Shown: positions 21,777-34,269, counted from the first letter of the stretch. The stretch: DNA of 64,000 nucleotides from Actinostola sp. cb2023 (GCA_033675265.1 JAUJYZ010000332.1:1-64000); one strand, 5' to 3'. Notes: generated by a model from the sequence alone, not told the origin. Numbers and translations: made by a program.

Positions 21777-22461
21777 TTAAGGTGACTCCGTTATCATTCT
21801 CGGCGCACTCGTTTATGACAAACTTTGGGTCATAACTTCCTCTGCTTTTATGCAATTGCCATAAAACATTGGCAACTATTAGAGCTATCATTCACCTATA
21901 ATACAATATAATTCGATTGCACTGCAGAACATTTTTTTTAATAATATTAGAACTTGAGTAAAGTCAATGTTTTGGATAAAATTGGATATTGCGAAAATCT
22001 GTCCTTTTTTTTTGGATGAAAGTTTTGGAATCACTTTAGATTGACATAATTCATAACCTGAGCAAGTTTTAGCAAAATCGTTGGAGCTAAAGCACGGCCG
22101 CATGAAAACAACCAAAATTAAGCACGGAAATTAGCTCCAACGATTGCTTTCGCTCCAACGATTTTGCTAAAACTTGGTCAGGTTATGAATTATGTCAATA
22201 TAAAGTGATTCCAAAACTTTCATCCAAAAAAAACGGACAGATTTTTCGCAATACCAATTTTATCCAAAATATTGAGTTTACTTAAGTTCTAATATTTTTT
22301 TTTTAATGTTCTGCAGTGCAATCAAATTATATTGTATTATAGGTGAATGAAAGCTCTAATAGTTGCCAATGTTTTATGGCAATTGCATAAAAGCAGAGGA
22401 AGTTATGACCCAAAGTTTGTCATAGACGAGTGCGCCGAGAATGATAACGGAGTCACCTTAA
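21777..22461. mobile_element. 685-bp near-perfect palindrome bounded by TTAA
   Basis: TTAAGGTGACTCCGTTATC at 21777 is mirrored by GATAACGGAGTCACCTTAA ending at 22461. Arms of about 320 bp match with few differences, around a centre near 22100-22140. The exact TTAA at both ends is the signature target of piggyBac-type transposases. No frame is present, so it would be a non-autonomous foldback form. It sits 8 bp from MITE A copy 2 and 75 bp from copy 3. Confidence 0.75.
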
Positions 22462-22536
22462 ATAGATGCAACATAGTGAAAAAAACAATACTAATGTAGC
22501 TTAATGTGTATACACTGCTATTTCTTTAGTTTTGTA

Positions 22537-22705
22537 ATATAGACGGAATGCAATAATGGCGTCCAATTTCAATTGCCATTGTTCTGGACTGACTAGCCTC
22601 TCATACAGGTGAAAATGATTTTGTGTTTCCACATGAACACGAGGCTAGTCAGTCCAGAACAATGGCAATTGAAATTGGACGACATTATTGCATTCGGTCT
22701 ATATA
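22537..22705. mobile_element. MITE family A copy 3, full hairpin
   Basis: ATATAGACGGAATGCAATAA at 22537 is mirrored by TTATTGCATTCGGTCTATAT ending at 22705. The arms extend through GGACTGACTAGCCTC around a short loop containing CCACATGAACACGAGG, the same loop word as in copy 1. Confidence 0.8.
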
Positions 22706-25227
22706 CTTACAAACACTTAAACCATGCAAAATTAATAGCACTATATTTAGTACTAAATACTGACATTTATTGTTTAATTAGTGCTATTTAGTGCAAAACA
22801 TTGCCTGGTTTTATTGTTTGTACTCTATGATTGTAGAGGTTTTGTCAAATAGCTATCTGGACTACTAAAAGTGTGTGGAGTTTGGGAAGGGGATTTGTAC
22901 ATTTGCCCTTGCTTTCCCTCCCTAATATGTTAATGGTAGGAAAATTAATACCAATTTAATTATCAATCCAAGATAAAACTATTATGAAGTATAAAGTTAT
23001 TTGTATGAATAAACTGGAACCTTAGGCTTAGGCTTACACTCACACGTGCGAAGCCCAAACCAGGAAACTACTACACCATCCCGTTATTTACAAATTTATT
23101 TTGCAAAATAAAAGAAATTGGGCCGTATATACACTTTAAAGTCACACATATATACTGTATTCACCGACGAAAAAGACACACTTGATCCAAAGTTGGGGGT
23201 GCAGCTTATCTGCGAGAACATCGGGAATTGGTACCAGAAAGTTACATAAAATAACAGAAAAGCCAAAAAGAGTTTTGCACATCATTCATGTTTTTATTAC
23301 TATTAGTTACTCCTAAAAGCAATTTGTAAATATATATGTAATATATAAATGTAATTTTTGCGCTATATAAGTATTAAATTATTATCATCATTGGTTTGAC
23401 GTTAAACAGGCAAATTACCGGTTGATAACGCCTTCTCAGAAAGTTTAACGGTTAATGCTAATCATATCAAACTTATGTTATACAAAAGGTCATTGTTTCA
23501 CATATGCAGATGAGGCGAGTCTTGTTTGGGCGAAAAACAGCATGATTTTGATTCATTTTTGCTTTTTACTGCATTGTTAAAATAAAAACCAAAACCCTAC
23601 CAGCAGAATTGCTGGCAATTCAAGCACAAATAAATATGTTTGACCGTGGCATTTTCCGTTTCTTCAAAATTGATCGAACTGAAATCTCTGAAGAGATATG
23701 GGAGAGCGTTAGATACGCTACACACAAAAACCTACCGCCAGATTCAAATGCTCTGTAATGATACACGCGTTTTGATATAAAATACATGTATATTGGAAAA
23801 AATTAAGCTGTGGCAAAATGAAATCTAAAACTCTTTGTTTGGTAATCGTGAACATCATATTGGTGTTCTGTATCCCGGTCTGTATGTAGAAGCTACATAG
23901 ATATTCGCAAATAAATTATGGCTCGGAGAGGACGTTTTTGGAGGCAATTTCTAATATTTACACATGCACGAGATCAATAGGTCTGAAGTTCGAATTTGTG
24001 ATATATTTCTCCCTGTTTAGGAAACATATGCGGCTTTATAGCATCCTCTTTCATACTTCTAATATACACATTGTCAAAGGTGGAAAAAGATCAATTAAGA
24101 AATGCTTTATTTAGCGGCCAAAGAACAAATTGCTCGATTAATCGGGCCTCAAACGTGCTTTTAATAGTAAACAAAGCAGATTTGTAATTTAATAATTTCA
24201 GTTCGCACAATCGCATTCAAAAACGCTGTCCGCGTGATATTGTGTCCCAACAGGAGCAAATGTTCAATGATGCAGGGCATAAGTTTGATATGGTTTTACT
24301 ACAAGATATAACGGTTTGCTATAGTGTTTTTTTATTGATGAGTGGGTTAATTGATTCACGTGCTAACACAACATGTGTCAATTAGGTGATAGTCCCAAAC
24401 ATAACATTCTCACACGCACGCAAATGAACATTAGATTTTAGAATTGATAATGCCGAAAGTTTGTGGGAAAAACATTTTGAATAAGTCATAGGATTGTATA
24501 TTGGATCGTGATTTATCGTAAAGAATAGTGTCTTTATGAATAGTGTCTTTATGATTAGTCTATAGACCTTATTCACCCGTGCTGGTTTTCGAGATCAGAA
24601 TACTAGGATCTTTCACATACAAATGACCACTGCCATCTGAAAAAGCAATTATTCATCAATATATTTGGAAAATTTCAATAGTATTGGTTAAAATCCCGAG
24701 AAGATATCGTAAATTACATTTATAGAGTTTAGTATGGGATTGTGCAGTCATGCGAACCACATTTTTCGAAATTGCTTAATTTCAAGATGATGTACTCAGT
24801 ATCTGTATTCTCATTGGTCGAGAGCCTACAGATAATTCTAACTATCAGTGCACGCCAGCGATATTTCAGCGATCTGGTGGTTATCTGTAGGCAGTTATCT
24901 GCAAAAACGAGCCCGCATAGTTCAGCAGATTGGTTGTTATCTGTAGGTTACTACAGTGCTGTCATTTCAATCCTCATTCATTTGTTGTTGTTGTTGGAAT
25001 TCGTTCAATCCACATAGACAATGTATAATAAAACAATTATTGAATTCGGTTTCGATGATATCAGGAATTATCAATGTAGAGTTAAGTGTTATTGGCCGAA
25101 GACGTAGGCTTCAATATATTGGATAAAAATGAACGAAGGTAAGTGCCCAACACATTTAATAAATAACGTGCATGGTTAAATCAGTCGCTAATAGCTTAAT
25201 TAGCATTTTAGGTTGTGTCTGTTTCGT
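22706..25227. other. Long AT-rich non-coding stretch
   Basis: Contains one member of the TAGTACTAAATAGTGC dispersed family (about 22738-22828, ending GTACTCTATG). No coding frame with splice support, RNA gene or clear inverted repeat was found. A 91-codon frame at 24742-25017 has hydrophobic character but no recognisable domain. Confidence 0.4.
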
Positions 25228-25480
25228 GGGTGGCATGGTTGGCCGAGCAGTGAGAGCGCTGGCCTTTCACCACTGTGGCCCGGGTTCAATTCCTGGCTCG
25301 GGCCACATGTGAATTGAGTTTGTTTGATGTGTTGTTCTCTACCATGCCACGAGGGTTTTTTTCACCGGGTTCTCTGGTTTTTCCTCCCTCAGCAAAAATC
25401 AACATGTGAGTTTGAGTGTTGTATGTATAAAATATCGAATGTAGTGGTAGTGAGTGTCAGTGTCAGTAGAAGAATAGCCA
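25228..25480 (+). repeat. tRNA-derived SINE, full-length-looking copy
   Basis: The 5' part resembles a class-II tRNA: A box TGGCCGAGCAGTGAGAG, B box GGGTTCAATTCC (about 25284), and GGCCCGGG pairing with the right end. A body follows with GAGGGTTTTTTTCACCGGGT, TCTCTGGTTTTTCCTCCCTC and AGCAAAAATCAACATG. It ends in GTAGTGGTAGTGAGTG-type repeats. The body is matched by the inverted copy at 34270-34465, which shows it is a dispersed element. Confidence 0.8.
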
Positions 25481-26879
25481 CTTCATGGATCTACTGAGAA
25501 AATATGTATGTATTCCAGATTTCTCTGAAACTTTGCATACAAGTAGGTATTCCTACCCTCAATACAAAAATAAACTTTTTAAGGCGTTGGCACACAATGG
25601 CATACAATGGTCCCTATTGTTATTCAAATGAGTGGCCCTGTATTCTGTAGTTTATTAATACTATGATTTAATGTACATTTAATGTAATATTAATAGATAG
25701 ATAGGTAAACCTTTATTTTAATAGGGTACTGTAGCTCTTTCAGCCAAAAAATGATGCCAGTATCAATAGAGGCCGTACATGTATAACTATAAGATAAAAT
25801 AGTAATAAAGATAAGATAAGATATTAATATTATGCAAATTAGATGACAAGCAATTCAAATATTTCGTATGTAAAGGCAAACCTGCACATGGTAAAAGTAA
25901 TCAGACCTTGGTGTGTTTTGAAGAAAATTTTTTGATCCAGTTAATCCCACTGCTTATAGTACGCATATAGTACGCATATATTTTTAATTTTTATTTGTAT
26001 ATCACTACTTATATTGTTATGTTACTGATGATTTTACCGTGTTTAAATAAACTATATGTATGTATGTATGCTAGAGCCTGTACTGATTTCGTTTGCGGTA
26101 ATTCAAACAAATAGCGGGGAAAACAACACACCAATTACATCATTCCTCCGAATTTCCAAGTAGTGTTTGGATTATTTCTACTTAGTTCAAGTGTGTACTG
26201 CTGTCTGCTGAATATTGTATTTCTGAAAAACGTAGTTTCAAGATAACACATATTCACAGGAGGGAAATTCCTTTAGGTTTTGTTTTTTATTTGGTTAAGC
26301 TGTTAAACTACACTTAGTGGTTTTCAACAGCACATTGTGCGAACACACCTTTACGGTTGAGTTTGCTGACATATTGGGCCATTTGAAAGCAAACCTGAGG
26401 TTTATACTCTCGAAGACCAAGGAAGACATTCATTGAAGCAAAAGAAAGCCATTAGACTTATTTGAAAGAATAATGCTTTCAAAACAACATCGACAAAAGA
26501 GAATCCATACTATCCATGATAATTTATCAAATAATAAATAGAAATGGAAGAAAACAACATGTTGGTGTCTTTATGAGGCCATTCTTAAGGTGAAAGATGA
26601 ATAATAATAATTACAGTTACAATTACATTCTTTTATTCTTTCATTATAATCAATTACATTTCATCTTATGTATGTACATGTATGTCATAAACAATCCTGT
26701 AACTAATATTATTCGCTGTAGCGTAGTTACAGTATAGAGCATATGACTGGTACATGTTACTGGCAAGTCTGGTTTTGATACCTGACAGGGACTGCTTTGT
26801 CTAAGGCTTTTTTATTGTCAAATATTATACATGTACATGTTTTTCACAAGGTTTTCACTTCTGTGTTAGTTTTCTGCCT
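25481..26879. other. Non-coding, with LINE-type 3' ends
   Basis: AGGTAAACCTTTATTTTAAT at about 25702 and GTTTAAATAAACTATATG plus (TATG)n at about 26040-26070 resemble 3' ends of non-LTR elements. No coding segment is attached. From 26370 on the sequence becomes more gene-like, but no open exon was identified before 26884. Confidence 0.4.
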
Positions 26880-26883
26880 TTAT

Positions 26884-29800
26884 TGAAGAGGGAATCAAAA
26901 TGAAAAGGCTCAGCAACAACATGCAGAATGAGCTAATCAGGGATGTGTGTTAAAGTTTGATGAGCTATACTATCCTTCCATTGAAAAGTGAGCGCATTCA
27001 TGTTGCAAGAATGTTGACAGAGAAATACCCATTTATAGTATATTGGAAGGGTCAACAGCATGGGTATGTACAAATTTATGTACAGTCTTAACCTTCAAAC
27101 ACTATGGTGTTGTATATTGATTGTCTCTTAAATTTGTGTTGGTTATATGTGCAACATAAAATGTACATGTAGTGTGACAGCACAACCACTAAAGTGAAAC
27201 AATTAACAATGATTCTTATGGTGAAATTACTTTAGTAATAGTTGGGTGGTACTACCTGTAACTTCTAACTATTTATTTTCCACAAATATAATGGCTGCAC
27301 GCTATGTATATAAGTGTGCATATTTGTTTCATGGTATAACAAAGACATCGAGGTTGTACTTCAGCATAGCATTTTAAAGAAAGTACAATGTAGGTACATG
27401 TAGGAAGGAAGAAAGAAACTGTAGAACTGCAGCTATGGGAGAAATATTATTGTCATATAACAAGGTTTGTGATTGTCTGTTTTTTTTATAGGGTTCTCTT
27501 GAAATAAATTTTTTCAATAGAATGAAGAAACTCCAAAAGACGAAAAGACTGTCAAAAGAGCTGATGGTGAGTTTGGAAGAGGGGAAGGCTCCAAAAAAGA
27601 GAAAAGTTTCCAAAGATCATCAATGGAGCATAAGGCCTGATGTTCCAGAGGGAGAGACAATGGACTCCCTCAAGAAGTACAGGGAGGAACTCGTGAAAGA
27701 TGTCAAGAAAAAGGCAAAGGATGTGAAACTGAACAAGGATTTCATGGAACAGACGTATCCACTGAGGCGCCATGAAATCCTTGATAACCCCTGCCCAGTG
27801 AAAGACATTTTGCTGAGATATCCCTCGTTATGCCAGTTTGTGCATGTAAGTTTACCATATTTACATGTACATGTGCTTTATCATGTATGTATGTACTACA
27901 TACAATCGGACGCTCATATTGTATATTACTTATCGAATCCAACGATATATAAGTGGATGTTTTACTATAATTTGGATGATAGGAAACAGTTTGGCCGAGA
28001 AAATCCAAGTTAAAGTTGAATGCAAATGAGGACGATTCTGTATCTGATTTCTGCTACGCTTATGATTTCTATTGTTAATTATTATTATTATTATTATTGT
28101 TAATTATTGTTAATTTTTCATGAATTCGATAACATGCGGTAAAGGCTTGCTTCCATAACCCAAACCACCCTTGGCCGACCAAACAATAGAATGAATCTAC
28201 CGGTACTGTGTTACTGCATCGTTCTATTGTTTTATATTAATTAGGTCCTTTTGAGACACATGTATCCCATTTAGCCACCACCATATCATGCATGTTTGCT
28301 GAAAAGCAGGAGTAAGTTTGCATACATGTAATTTCTTTTTATACATTGTAGATTAAATCAGAGTTGTGCAGGATTTTCAATGAAAGAAATTACCATCAAG
28401 TATAAATGAGAAATTCACATCATGCTGGCAACCCAAAATCCTTAAATATGCAACGATGCATGGGGAGATGGAAACTGTAATGAAAGAAATTACCATCAAG
28501 TATAAATGAGAAATTCACATCATGCTGGCAACCCAAAATCCTTAAATATGCAACGATGCATGGGGAGATGGAAACTGTAATGAAAGAAATTACCATCAAG
28601 TATAAATGAGACATTCACATCATGCTGCCAACCCAAAATCCTTAAATATGCAACGATGCATGGGCAGATGGAAACTGTAATGAAAGAAATTACCATCAAG
28701 TATAAATGAGAAATTCACATCATGCTGGCAACCCAAAATCCTTAAATATGCAACGATGCATGGGGAGATGGAAACTGTAATGAAAGAAATTACCATCAAG
28801 TATAAATGAGAAATTCACATCATGCTGGCAACCCAAAATCCTTAAATATGCAACGATGCATGGGGAGATAGAAACTGTAATGAAAGAAATTACCATCAAG
28901 TATAAATGAGAAATTCACATCATGCTGGCAACCAAAAATCCTTAAATATGCAACGATGCATGGGGAGATGGAAACTGTAATGAAAGAAATTACCATCAAG
29001 TATAAATGAGAAATTCACATCATGCTGGCAACCAAAAATCCTTAAATATGCAACGATGCATGGGGAGATAGAAACTGTAATGAAAGAAATTACCATCAAG
29101 TATAAATGAGAGAAATTCACATCATGCTGGCAACCCAAAATCCTTAAATATGCAATGATGCATGGGGAGATGGAAACTGTAATGAAATGAGAAATTCACA
29201 TCATGCTGGCAACCCAAAATCCTTAAATATGCAACGATGCATGGAGAGATGGAAACTGTAATGAAAGAAATTACCATCAAGTATAAATGAGAAATTCACA
29301 TCATGCTGGCAACCCAAAATCCTTAAATATACAACGATGCATGAACAGATGGAAACTGTAATGAAAGAAATTACCATCAAGTATAAATGAGAAATTCACA
29401 TCATGCTGGCAACCCAAAATCCTTAAATATGAAACGATGCATGGGAAGATGGAAACTGTAATGAAAGAAATTACCATCAAGTATAAATGAGAAATTCACA
29501 TCATGCTGGCAACCCAAAATCCTTAAATATGCAACGATGCATGGGGAGATGGAAACTGTAATGAAAGAAATTACCATCAAGTATAAATGAGAAATTCACA
29601 TCATGCTGGCAACCAAAAATCCTTAAATATGCAATGATGCATGGGGAGATGGAAACTGTAATGAAAGAAATTACCATCAAGTATAAATGAGAAATTCACA
29701 TCATGCTGGCAACCCAAAATCCTTAAATATGCAATGATGCATGGGGAGATGGAAACTGTAATGAAATGAGAAATTCACATCATGCTGGCAACCCAAAATC

Positions 29801-30291
29801 CTTAAATATGCAACGATGCATGGAGAGATGGAAACTGTAATGAAAGAAATTACCATCAAGTATAAATGAGAAATTCACATCATGCTGGCAACCCAAAATC
29901 CTTAAATATGCAACGATGCATGAACAGATGGAAACTGTAATGAAAGAAATTACCATCAAGTATAAATGAGAAATTCACATCATGCTGGCAACCCAAAATC
30001 CTTAAATATGCAACGATGCATGGGGAGATGGAAACTGTAATGAAAGAAATTACCATCAAGTATAAATGAGAAATTCACATCATGCTGGCAACCAAAAATC
30101 CTTAAATATGCAATGATGCATGGGGAGATGGAAACTGTAATGAAAGAAATTACCATCAAGTATAAATGAGAAATTCACATCATGCTGGCAACCAAAAATC
30201 CTTAAATATGCAATGATGCATGGGGAGATGGAAACTGGAATGAAAGAAATGGAGACTGCATTGTCGGAAGATGGCAGTGATGCAACAGGTA
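26884..30291 (+). pseudogene. Decayed SAMD3-like gene, one exon turned into a tandem array
   Basis: Three parts are visible. At about 26884-27062 the frame reads NNMQNELIRDVC, a stop (TAA, 26950), then SLMSYTILPLKSERIHVARM and LTEKYPFIVYWKGQQHG. An exon at 27492-27845 (acceptor TTTTTTATAG, donor GTAAGT, phase 0) reads GSLEINFFNRMKKLQ, a Lys-rich segment, RPDVPEGETMDSLKKY, LRRHEILDNPCPVKDILLRY and PSLCQFVH. An exon from 28352 (acceptor ATTGTAG) reads IKSELCRIF and enters the 100-bp array. The far end of the array reads PKILKYAMMHGEMET and MKEMETALSEDGSDAT, then a donor (GTACAC, after 30291). From memory, the motif order EKYPF, RR..ILDN, L..YP.L, E..RI, PK.L... is that of animal proteins annotated SAMD3-like; their function is unclear. 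The stop, the phase mismatch between parts 1 and 2 and the array make it a pseudogene. Confidence 0.55.
28381..30240. repeat. Tandem array, 100-bp unit, about 19 units, derived from an exon
   Basis: The unit starts TGAAAGAAATTACCATCAAG and ends GAGATGGAAACTGTAA. Units begin at 28381, 28481, 28581 and so on. Two shortened units lack about 32 bp (around 29181 and 29760). The shortened unit and the following variants (GGAGAGATGG, then GAACAGATGG) recur 579 bp apart, so part of the array was duplicated as a block. Read in the phase that leaves the array at its right end, each unit encodes PKILKYATMHGEMET, the expected segment of the surrounding gene. Each unit also carries a one-base shift before it. 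Confidence 0.85.
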
Positions 30292-30578
30292 CACACAGGT
30301 TTAAGCTACATTAAAACCATATCTGCTTAAATTACATCTGACATCTCACATGTATGGAAGGCAGAATGGTGCAAAATTTAACAATAACAATAATTCATAA
30401 TCGTTGATCAACATTTTTCTTGTCACTCAACAATAATATATATATTGAATACATGTATATCCATCCATCCATTCATCGACTGTGTCTATTACAGTTCTCT
30501 AGTATTTGATGCTGCAGCAAAACAATAAGTTTTCTTGTTCATGTGTTTCTCTTCTCTCAATTTCTCATACATTGTATA
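30292..30578. other. No gene seen
   Basis: AT-rich intron-like or intergenic sequence downstream of the array exon. Confidence 0.35.
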
Positions 30579-30850
30579 TACCTATTTTTTTAAATGTTGT
30601 CGCGTTCAAAGCAACAAGCGTCAAGCCAAGACCAAAGTGAATGCTGGATTGGTGCTGAGAATTATTTAATCACAATTGTTTAACTACAAAATGTGAACAT
30701 TTTTACATGCTTGTTTGTATACCATTGCACTTCGTTCCATTAAGAAATAGGTCTGATTTGAATAATTTGCCAACACAAAACCAGCATTCACTTTGGTCTT
30801 GGCTTGATGCTTGTTGCTTTGAATGTGACAACGTTTTTTGAAATAGGTAC
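30579..30850. mobile_element. Inverted-repeat MITE, about 270 bp
   Basis: GTTGTCGCGTTCAAAGCAAC with AGCGTCAAGCCAAGACCAAA (from about 30597) is mirrored by TTTGGTCTTGGCTTGATGC and GTTGCTTTGAATGTGACAAC (to about 30832). The outer ends ATACCTATTT/AAATAGGTAC also pair. No coding capacity. Confidence 0.75.
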
Positions 30851-31470
30851 ATATATTATTATCTATCGCTTAATAGTTGTCTCAGCCAGATTAGTCCGTT
30901 TAGTCCTAATTTATTGATCATTGAGCTTTGAAGCGATTTTATTTGGTTATTTTGGATACAACAAGCTTTTAATTTTGAGGTTATTTTACTGTGGATCTTG
31001 ATTTGAATCTTGTGAATACAAGTTGGAGGGTTCAGTATTTTGATGATTTCAAATCACAAGATACTGAACCATCCAACTATTCATAGATTTTGAAAACAAT
31101 CTCACAGGGGCGATAGGTGCACTTTAATAAAGTTGCTGATCAAAAAAAAAAACTAACAATAATTTTACACTGTTGAATTGTTGATGATGTCACAGCTTGT
31201 TTATGAGGGGGACAGAATAAATTTATAAATATTATAAAATAATTATTATATAACAATGTTGGTATACTATATAATGCAGACTTGACTGAGACCCATGGAC
31301 TGGACTGTAGAGTCTGTGGAATGAAACAGAGTTAGCGGACTCAAACATTGAGTCCACAGACTCTGTTTGAGGTGGCGGACTCTGTTTGAAATTTTATGTC
31401 AAGATCTTGATATTGCAATTGTCTTCGTCACAGTTTATGCAATAAGTTCATTCGTCTTCGTCTCAGTTAA
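30851..31470. other. Non-coding with a small hairpin
   Basis: GTTGGAGGGTTCAGTATTTTG (about 31023) pairs with CAAGATACTGAACCATCCAAC (ending 31077). GAGTCTGTGGA/GACTCTGTTT words repeat at 31300-31385. No gene. Confidence 0.45.
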
Positions 31471-31667
31471 TACAAGCATCAAGAGTTCCAGACTTCCGGT
31501 ACGCGCGCAATGCATTGTGAGATAATTACAAAGGAAAAGTGAGCACCAATTCTAGACACAGGGAGCCCAAGCTATGTTTTTGCTCACTTGGTGTTCACTT
31601 TTCCTTTGTAATAATTTCACAATGCATTGCGCGTGTACCGGAAGTCTGGAACTCTTGATGCTTGTAT
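31471..31667. mobile_element. Hairpin MITE family B, complete copy
   Basis: TACAAGCATCAAGAGTTCCA at 31471 is mirrored ending at 31667. The arms include CTTCCGGTACGCGCGCAATG and TACAAAGGAAAAGTGAGCAC. The dispersed 16-mer CACAGGGAGCCCAAGC sits in the loop (31557-31572). Partial copies lie at 33761-33838 and 34532-34670. Confidence 0.8.
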
Positions 31668-32591
31668 GCAATAGAGTACTTACCGAAGTGATGATGTCGG
31701 TACTCATTATGCTTTTAATTTCTGTGCAGTCTGCGTGCGGAACTGCGAGTTGATACTAGCGCCATTTCATTCAGTTCTCACAATGCCGTGTACTTTTGCA
31801 TCTCAAAAATGCAATTTCATGAGGAAATGGAAAGCATAACGAATCACGTGACTTTACTGTAGTATTGTAGTCTTTTCATCTGGACAACCTTTTTGGGAAT
31901 GACTGTATATGGCCCAGAAGCCTAAAACTAAAACAATACTAAGATTTTGTAAATCAATCTGCCTATGGGTGGGTGGGTTGGAAAACTGTGATAGCCGCTG
32001 TGAATCTAAGCGAATAGAAAAGTGAACTAGACCGGTATACTGCACGTTGCAATATGTTCAAAGCATGTGCCTGACTATGACACATAGCACGTGCAAATTA
32101 CTTACAAACTTTGTACTACTGCATGCACAAAGTGTCCGCTGATCCCCGAGAGTCTAGATTTATATTAATGGTATTAATATTCACATATATTTTTGCCTGT
32201 CTAAATATTCACTATACAATGTAATTCAATTGTCATATATAATAATAATATATGCATACTAAAACTAAACAATTTGTTTCTAAATGGAAAGATCTAACAA
32301 ACTACCAAGTAGATAAACAAGTCCACCCCCTTCAAAGAAAGCTTGAAACTAGCTAATTGGATGTTAAAGAGGTCAAGGAGTTTAGTACAAGATTGGCTCT
32401 TTCAAAGCAAAGGTAATTGAAGTGTTTATTAGGTTAAGTCCATTCTTGTAAGCCCTCCCAGTAACTAGCCCCCCTTATTAAACACAGTAAAATTAATACT
32501 GTAAAGAGATGCTGAGACAACTCTGCACTGCCACATGGTCATTTCTTGCAATTTCTTTCCATTTAAAAGTATCATTTGTGAATTGTTTAGG
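31668..32591. other. No gene seen
   Basis: Mixed AT-rich sequence. The minus-strand frame at 31854-32045 is unsupported. Confidence 0.35.
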
Positions 32592-33336
32592 TCAAGCTGG
32601 ATCCCTCGATCAGAATTGGTGTCATTTTCTGATACCATAGAAAGGAAAATAACTGGTCAAGAAGTTTCAGCAATAAACAGGAAGTTAAGTCAAAATGGTC
32701 TACCCACATTGAATGCATTTGAAGAGGATGAGTGCTGCAGCTTTGCAGAAAAAAAAATGATGAAACAAGGTGTAGTCTTTCATTTGTTTACACTCAATCA
32801 CAAAATGTATTAGCCTTTATCAAACAATACATTTCAGTAGTGACAACAATCTGTAATTATAATATTAACCCTTCAACCGATGTAATTGTGAATTCTTTTA
32901 CTAATGCTAAATTGCTTGGAAGCCAGCATGTTCCCATTGCAGGCCCACCAGAACCAGAAATTCATGCAGTATCTTGTGAATGGATTCAAGCTAAATGCAT
33001 TAAAGTCAATATACATGAAACTGATGTGTTTTCATATCTCGCACCTGTAACAGATTATAATTGTAAATAATATTCAAGCCTGTTTTAGACACCCTGTCCT
33101 CAGCATTTCATACAGTTTTTTTTTCACAATAAAGGGGTCCTCATCCACAGTGATTTGTAAGCCGTTTAGCCACTTTAATTTCTCTGCCATCAAAATTCAG
33201 AGATTTATAAACAGTGCAGTCTTTCATCCATTGAATATCTACCAGCCATCTGACATTTATGGCACTGGAAACATCCTCGTGGAGAAAACACAGTCTCAAC
33301 CAGTAGGATACAGTAGTTTTGTGTGTGTGAAATAGC
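32592..33336 (+). pseudogene. Possible decayed multi-exon coding region, unknown family
   Basis: A segment after TTGTTTAG (32591) reads SSWIPRSELVSFSDTIERKI, then TGQEVSAINRKLSQNGLPTL, and ends at AAACAAG before GTGTAG (32768). A second open piece (about 32863-33068) reads NPSTDVIVNSFTNAKLLG and CEWIQAKCIKVNIHETDV. A third, after CCACAG (33148), reads ICKPFSHFNFSAIKIQRF and NIYQPSDIYGTGNILVE to a stop at 33335. The peptides look protein-like and splice motifs exist. I do not recognise them and cannot show that they belong to one gene. Intron phases do not join cleanly, so decay is likely. Confidence 0.25.
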
Positions 33337-33760
33337 GATTCGGTGCACAAATCACTGTTGATGAGAGGGCCTCTTTAATAATAGACCAATTTTGTTGGTT
33401 TTCACTATCTGCTTGATACAGGTTTTATGTACATGAATTACAAAGTTTCAACATGCATTATGTGAGAGAAATTTTGGAAACTTGACTGATTGTCTGGTAA
33501 ATACAGGGTGTCCACAAATGCCCTACTACGGGTCCAGATTTTTTTTCCAGATTTTTATTCCATTTACACCATTTGTTTTACAATATTAATAAATAAGGTA
33601 TAATTTTTTGCAGATAGTTAGTTCGCTGTAATACAAATTTGATTGTAATAATATATGTGTATATTGATCTTCTTTATTATTAAAGAAATAGTAAAATGTT
33701 CTAGTTTTTTAACTTATCAATGAATATTATTATAAGCAATACCCATGGCGCTGAGGGGTA

Positions 33761-33838
33761 TACAAGCATCAAGAGTTCCAGACTTTCGGTACGCACGTAA
33801 TGCATTATGAGATTATTACTTGGGCTTCCTGTGGAATG
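33761..33838 (+). mobile_element. MITE family B, left half only
   Basis: TACAAGCATCAAGAGTTCCA, then ACTTTCGGTACGCACGTAAT, matching the left arm at 31471. It ends at TTGGGCTTCCTGTGG, a variant of the dispersed 16-mer in inverse orientation. Confidence 0.65.
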
Positions 33839-34269
33839 CCCAAGTTAAAAAATGAATCGGTCGTAAGCTAATGTGTCTGATATATTATTATAAGTGTAGA
33901 AGTTCAATTACGTGATAACAACTTGTGTTCTCAATTGAATCCAATAAACGAGTTCAGATCATTGTCTATGTGTGATGATCGAAGGATATGTCGAACAACT
34001 CATCGCCAAAATACATTATTTTGTGAAGAACGTACGTTGCACACATCTCGAGATGTGAAATGTACAACAGACACATATGTGAGCCCAGTATTTTTAAAAT
34101 GTGCAGTACTGAAGCGGACATTCTGCCAATACAACCAATCTGTCTTCAAAGTTGAAATCAAATTAAACAAATCTCAGCAGAGGAGATTTGCTTTCAATTT
34201 AATTCTATTCTTCATGATTCTAAGGTCATAATGTTAAATAAATAATAACTGTTTATTTAAGTGTCCAAT
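33839..34269. other. No supported gene
   Basis: A 102-codon plus frame (33923-34231) followed by AATAAATAATAA-like sequence could be an exon, but I see no domain and no partner exon. Confidence 0.25.

Noticed and set aside
28420..29138. Minus-strand frames repeating MVISFITVSISPCIVAYLRI
   Set aside because: Reverse reading of the 100-bp array; the gene-like sense is on the plus strand.
28381..30240. CRISPR array
   Set aside because: Units are contiguous 100-bp repeats without distinct spacers, and the window is clearly eukaryotic.
33141..33350. Minus-strand 69-codon frame
   Set aside because: It overlaps a plus-strand frame with a better acceptor; neither is strong, and the minus one lacks splice context.
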